Assembly (NCBI GenBank): GCA_025331565.1
Contig: JAFREQ010000042.1
Coordinates: 3,634,001-3,698,000, forward strand
DNA from: Holacanthus passer
Lineage: Eukaryota > Chordata > Actinopteri > Pomacanthidae
Direction of reading: 5' to 3'
DNA: 64,000 nucleotides
Position 1 is the first letter of the stretch. Each line of letters opens with the position of its first letter. Both the position numbers and the translations under genes were made by a program. Under the pieces are notes generated by a model, which saw only the letters and a program-made list of their open reading frames with translations, did not search any database and was not told the origin of the DNA. This document shows positions 58,965 to 64,000 of the stretch, piece by piece.

Positions 58965-61405
58965 ACTCCGGGTTCGTCCAGTAGCTCCGCTCCCCTGCCG
59001 TCATCAAAGACGAGAAGTCGCTCCGTGTGTGTCCTGAAACGCCAGAGAAACCGCCTCTCTTCTCCGGTTGTTCAGCGTCGGCCGAGATCTGCTTGGGGAG
59101 AAGGAGTGTGAGACCAGAGAGGAAGGGAGGGGAGGAAAGCTGGAGTCTAATATAATACAATTTAGCAGGAGCGCTTCCATAAAGACGGTGAGTGGATCCA
59201 CGTGGGCTGACTAACGACAAGTGCAGCTGCATCTGCAAATTTGCCCAATCCCTCAGCTCGGAAAATGATTGTCTGGCCGTCAGTTAGTGCTCCTCGGGTT
59301 CGACTTTGCTGGATGCGCCTTCTTGGGTTGCAAATTCTGTTTTTCTTTGGGGTAGAAAAACACTGGGTCTATTCATAGTCATGTTCAGATGACGTTTGGC
59401 ATCAACATGTCAATAGCAAAGTAATATATTCATCCAGTGTCTGAGGATGGAAAACAGCTTCTCCGAGGAAAGCAGACACTGGGCTGCACATATTTTTGTT
59501 ATACAGCTTACAGTATTATGAATGTGCTGCGAAATAAAACTTGATTGATAAGTTCACCATTGCTTCAGTTTAGCAGCACAGTTAGTGGTGACGTCGTGCC
59601 GTTTGGAAGCCATTAGCTTTCCATCTGTAAAGCAGAGTTTGTGTTTAAGAGAGCCCACAATGAGCGACAAACTTTAACAAGGAATTGGGACTTAGCAGAT
59701 GTTCGTCGACCCAATTTATAGATCAACCTGTTCATGCAAAGCCAGCACGCCACAGTGAAACCCATCGCACCATGTCGCTCCTTCATTAGTTCACATGCTG
59801 TAACAAGGCGAGCTTTTTCTGATCGGACCGGTTCAGGGAGTTTGTGCAGGTTAATGTGAGGCGGTGGTCAGTCGGGGGTCTTTAGTTTCACACCCTGGTT
59901 TTTTACTCCAGGAGGCCTGAAAGGAAACAGAGAGCTGGCCGAGCCGTTCAGGGATCCAGTGACGCTTTAGGAAAACACGGTGTAAAAATGGATGGGAACA
60001 CTAACTTCTCCAGACAGATGTGTTGATAAGGCCTCAGAAGGAAAGGCTTCAGTGCGACGCTGTGAGAGGCAACAGTGAAAATGGGACAGATGGAGCTAAA
60101 AAGAACAAATAAGAGAAAAAGGAGATCCCAGAAACATTTCTCTCTTCTGCCTTCTGCTCAGTTTAACTTGCAGCTCGGTCATATTCTCTTTCAGACCATC
60201 CCTTCATCCCTCCCTCTGAGTTAGCAGCTGTCAGACCCCCCCCGATCTGTAGCACTGATTGATGACCTCATCTGGGAGTTAACACGACACACTTTGTGTC
60301 AACTTTTTTAAGACTCACACTCCATATTGTCCTCTACATTCAATACCTGCACCTGATCTCTCACAACCTGGACCCTCTGCCATGCAGCATGTGGTGACCA
60401 GACAGAGGCACTTAAATCTTTTGGCCAAGTAACAGGTTATAAATACTGTCAAATGTAAGAAGTCCCGTGTTTGACTGAGTAGGTTTCGGTGAGGGAGAGG
60501 CCGGGGCCGTGCGGTCCCAGCGCTTCTCAACACACCCACACCCTCAAGGTGTTGATGAAGCTGCGGAGCTCTGATTGATGACTGCACATTCACGCCGGTG
60601 CTCTGGGGTTCGTCTGCAGCATGTGGGTGTCCTCTGAGTGCAACCTCTCATTTCCTGCACAGACACAAGGGTGATGAGTACGGAGGTGTTTTTCCTTTAG
60701 TCAAAAAATTCCACTAAGTCTTGAAACAGTTTTTTATTTCATCTTTTGTGTTGTCTGCTTTACCCCCGTAATGGATCCTGCACCCTCTCTTTTAATCACC
60801 ACTTTATCTCTCATTTAGAAGAGTCAGCAATCAGGGATTGGTCAGCAGAGGATTCTAGTGGGAAAATAAAGCTTTCTTTTATGGCGATATGTCGACGTGC
60901 CAAGCGTGTTGTGAGATCCAGCATTGTTTCAGCCTGGCTTTTCGGAACAATAAAAGCAACTGTGGTCGGTGTGTGGTTTTTCACAAGAGAAGTAATTATC
61001 CATTAGACGTGTCAGATCTATTAGATGTTGTCTGAATGGTCAGCTAAAATGCATGTCTGGGATTTTTGTTTTTCCTGAAAGTCAGCTCGTAATGACAGGT
61101 AATGAGCTCTCATACGTGACCTAAGTGATGGTAAGAAGTAGCAGCAACTTCAAATCAATTAACTCAGCTTTCTCCCTTAGTGGTTTTGAATCAATATACT
61201 GTATGTGTGGCATGTACAGAGTTTTCTCCGGAAAAGGTGGCAAAGGCTGGAGAACATTCATAGCATGCACAGCGTAAAGTTTGTGCAAATTTTGCCTCCC
61301 AATTCGATGCCAGAAGAAGAAACAGGACAGTAAAAGGACACAGAGCCTGACAGAAAAAGTGAAGACAAGAGTGAAGGAAGTGAGTTTTCCATTGTGAACA
61401 GATAA
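58965..61405. other. No gene seen
   Basis: Unique sequence. AATAAAACTTGATTGA at about 59535-59550 resembles a LINE 3' end, but no body precedes it. No exon recognised. Confidence 0.45.
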
Positions 61406-61410
61406 GATAA

Positions 61411-61572
61411 GAACTTATGCTAGTAGATGATATCAAAGTACCACATGGCTCTATACTGGGTCCTTTACTACGTTGCCAGTCCATTAATGGCCTCTGTTCT
61501 GGATGTGAAATGTCCAGCTGTCTTCAATCTGCTGTTGTTTTCCTTGCTTACACAAATATTGTTTCCAATCAT
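61411..61572 (+). pseudogene. LINE reverse-transcriptase fragment
   Basis: One open frame encodes VPHGSILGPLL at 61438-61470, matching the VPQGSxLGPLL motif of CR1/L2/Rex/Jockey-type LINE reverse transcriptases. In the same frame, 36 codons on, it reads FLAYTNIV (61540-61563), where intact enzymes carry the catalytic (F/Y)ADDTNIV. The spacing fits, but the two aspartates are gone. A stop at 61573 and one at 61408 close the frame. This is a short, inactive remnant. The clade is inferred from the motif form; L1- and RTE-type motifs differ. Confidence 0.7.
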
Positions 61573-61580
61573 TAAAAAAA

Positions 61581-61595
61581 TCTCTCTCTCTCTCT
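61581..61595. repeat. Short (TC)n microsatellite
   Basis: About seven TC units just after the LINE fragment. Confidence 0.9.
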
Positions 61596-61599
61596 TTTA

Positions 61600-63355
61600 T
61601 TGGACCATTATGTTTACACACATCACAGGCTAATCCCATGTCAAATCATTTGACCTTTAAGATCAACTTAAAGCTTTTACTTTCTGATCTAATACCAAGA
61701 CACAACCCACCACAATGAGAATGTGTTACCAAAGCACTTAACCTTATAAAACTGATCTCCAGGTCCATTCTCTGGGCCGAGGCATCTGTGGATCAGATCG
61801 AGCTGTGTGCTCACGGTCACCCACGCAGCCGGCTCGGTGCAGATGCAGCAGGACGTGCTGTGGGTACCCAGCATCCCCGGCACCGAGGAGCCACAGCAAC
61901 CCAGCTCATCTCTGGCTGCCGTCCATCTTTTTCCATCTCCAAGAACATCCCTTCCTCTCTCTCGTATCATGCATATTTACAACTCCTTATTCATCAGGAA
62001 CACTCCAGGTGCCGACTTGCACACGCATCTTCTTCACACACCTACTGAGTAAACACACAGGGGATCCTACTTATCTTCTTTTTTTATGCACACGTTGGAT
62101 ATTCAGTATTCATGTGGCGTAGAGCTGAAAGCATCTGGGTGCTGCAGCTGCACCAACAGCAGCAGAGGGTCAATGCAGGGAAAACACAACATCTCTGAAC
62201 GTATTGTTGTTGACAGAACAAGGGCTTATTACAAAGTGAGAGTGGAGGAGTAATTAGGGAAACCTGATTGTTAAATTCGCTTCACTTGAAAGACAGATTG
62301 TGTTTGTCCCCCAGTCAGTGCTTGATTTGTTACGTTTTGAAAGCAGGAGTTTAACTGCTTTCACTGTTTCACGTCATGTAACTGATATCAACAATGTTCG
62401 ACGAAGCTCAGTTCGATGTAATGACGTAAGATCACTTTACCTTGCTCTGTTTTCTATATATGATCAAGAACGTCAAAAAGCCGGCGTGATGCCTGTGATC
62501 AGCCTCAGAGCCCGGAGCTGGTCGACTCATCATCGCCCGTCAGCTTTGATGCCGACGTCTGTGCACAAGACAGAATTTCTCCATGTAAATGCTTAAATAT
62601 GTTTGTGTGTGCGTGAGTTTTATCTGTTTGTCATACAAAGCAGGAGCAGGAGGAAAAGCCAAGATGATTAGAGGAGAAGCCTTTGTCTTGTAATCAAACC
62701 GATGAGAAGGTGTGTCTCTCAAAAATAAACATGTCCTCTCTGGTCATTTTTGTCTGCTTTCTATTACAATGAGTTCAGAGCAGATAAAACCTGGAGCCTC
62801 AATGTGGCACAAACTGTAGTGGAAAAAAGTAATTATGCACAAATTTTATTGTTTTGTAATAAGTGGTTTGCAGATCTTTTATAGAACCAGTGGTTTCATG
62901 TTCCATTCTCCTGTGAGTGTCGCAGATAAACATATGTTGCAGTGCTGTTATTGTGGTTTGAGCGAACGCTTTTCTCTAACAAAGGGTTATAGGGTCGTTG
63001 CATCATCTGTCGGGTATGTACAGTAAGACAGCTCTTATGTGGATGGTTCAATATCATCTAAGCTGTGAGCTTCACAGCGGAACAGCGACGGTTCCCAACC
63101 CGAAGCAAACTTTCTAAAAGGAAAATGAAAACAATGAACACACTGTTGTAAAAGTTTATATAATTGTAAAAATGTGCTTGTAAACCAACAATAGGATTAA
63201 TATAATAAGTCCCATACTAATACAGTAAATCAAACATTAAGAAATCCAGTCAGAGGAACAGCTGCTGGTGTTGTTGCATCAAACTTGAGACACATATTAG
63301 ACACAGGTTTGGTTAGTTTATTAAAATATAACTGTGAAATAATTTCCCTCTTTCA
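61600..63355. other. No gene seen
   Basis: Unique sequence. The open frames at 61690-62120 (up to 105 codons) overlap in several phases and show no domain; part could be more LINE debris. Confidence 0.45.
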
Positions 63356-63359
63356 GTTA

Positions 63360-63361
<2 letters not shown>

Positions 63362-63406
<45 letters not shown>
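63362..63406. repeat. (TG)n microsatellite, about 22 units
   Basis: The longest uninterrupted dinucleotide array in the window (45 bases). Such arrays are usually length-polymorphic and can adopt Z-DNA. Confidence 0.97.
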
Positions 63407-63407
<1 letters not shown>

Positions 63408-63409
63408 AT

Positions 63410-64000
63410 GTCACAATGCCTGATGGGAAACGGGAAGGACACAGAATACAGCCGATGTATGACAGGACAAGAGTCAGCAATGGGCCTGTTTCAGGGTCTT
63501 TGTCAGGTTTGGGGCCAGGTTTTTGGATCCTACACGGGTTTTTGCTGGTTTTATATTCATTCACACAAATGAAATTTTTAAAAAATGAACATTATAAATA
63601 AAGAAAGAAAGAATAAATTGTGTCATTGAGTAATCCTCCTGCTGCTAACTTCTTTGAAGAAACCGTATTATATCATAATTATAATGAAAAGAATTCTTTG
63701 AAATCTAAATTGATGAATTGGAAATGTAAAATGTGTAGAAGTATGCTGTTATTTCTCTACACTTCATTTCCTTTAAATGTGAGTTCTGTTTATTTTCCCA
63801 TTTAAATCACTTCCTGCCTTGTTTATCATGCAACAATGTCTTCTTCTTGCTTACAGCGACGGCACGCTTTTGTTTTTCTCTGTCCGAGGTCGAGCTGAGA
63901 AAAGAAAAATAAAATCTAAGCCTGCCATAAAATAATTAATCTCCCTCTTGATCCGAGGCGACAGTCAGTTCTAGATGTGGGTAAACTGGATCCCGCTGAG
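63410..64000. other. No gene seen
   Basis: AT-rich unique sequence with a short AAAG run at about 63600-63612. The final 100 bases (AAAATAATTAATCTCCC) could belong to a regulatory element cut by the window edge. Confidence 0.45.

Larger units (their letters stand above)
1..64000. other. Teleost-type non-coding DNA; no gene supported
   Basis: No stretch shows a recognisable protein domain, a chain of exons with matching splice sites, or an RNA gene. Open frames rarely pass 100 codons and overlap freely on both strands, as expected by chance. Microsatellites (CA, CT, TG), A/T homopolymers and decayed copies of fish-typical repeats occur throughout. The inference is intergenic or deep intronic DNA of a ray-finned fish. 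A small exon could be missed, since short exons cannot be excluded by eye. Confidence 0.75.

Noticed and set aside
59535..59550. AATAAAACTTGATTGA, like a LINE 3' end
   Set aside because: Too short and no upstream LINE sequence.

Overview
The window looks like non-coding nuclear DNA from a teleost fish, most likely a percomorph. The evidence is the density of dinucleotide microsatellites, long A/T homopolymers, and remnants of several interspersed repeats that I recognise as typical of ray-finned fish. I find no protein-coding gene, tRNA, rRNA, CRISPR array or bacterial-style operon. The longest open frames reach only about 130-160 codons, show no recognisable domain and mostly lie in low-complexity DNA. 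The sequence is best read as a gene desert or a very large intron.

Layout. 0-4.5 kb: an ATTA-rich candidate enhancer (600-880), a CpG-dense stretch at 2.04-2.75 kb that is the best promoter or first-exon candidate, then pyrimidine tracts. 4.8-6.1 kb: two CTCF-like motifs in divergent orientation, with a TTAA-flanked 0.8 kb inverted-repeat transposon between them. 7.2-7.6 kb: a hAT-like short element whose sister copy lies inverted at 42.2-42.6 kb. 9.7-10.3 kb: an unexplained GC-rich island. 13.3-16.4 kb: a LINE 3' tail and a decayed piggyBac-type element with a broken transposase N-terminus. 21.1-24.7 kb: a strong candidate conserved element, then a cluster of a tRNA-SINE, a solo LTR with a perfect 5-bp target duplication and three DNA-repeat remnants. 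32.0-32.8 kb: a second LTR of the same family nested in a GAGATA-type array. 38-43 kb: repeat remnants and candidate enhancers. 44-53.4 kb: mostly unique sequence with candidate enhancers, one repeat remnant and CA arrays. 54.8-58.6 kb: repeats, a diverged duplication and a second LTR type. 61.4 kb: a LINE reverse-transcriptase fragment. 63.4 kb: a long TG array.

Function. Nothing forms a pathway. What unites the window is a scatter of AT-rich, homeodomain-like, SOX-, TCF-, PBX- and nuclear-receptor-like sites in unique sequence between transposon debris. That pattern is usual for the regulatory landscape of a developmental gene, but I cannot name the gene. The candidate regulatory elements were chosen by eye from composition and motifs. 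Conservation, which would decide them, could not be tested here. I found no convincing novel biological system.
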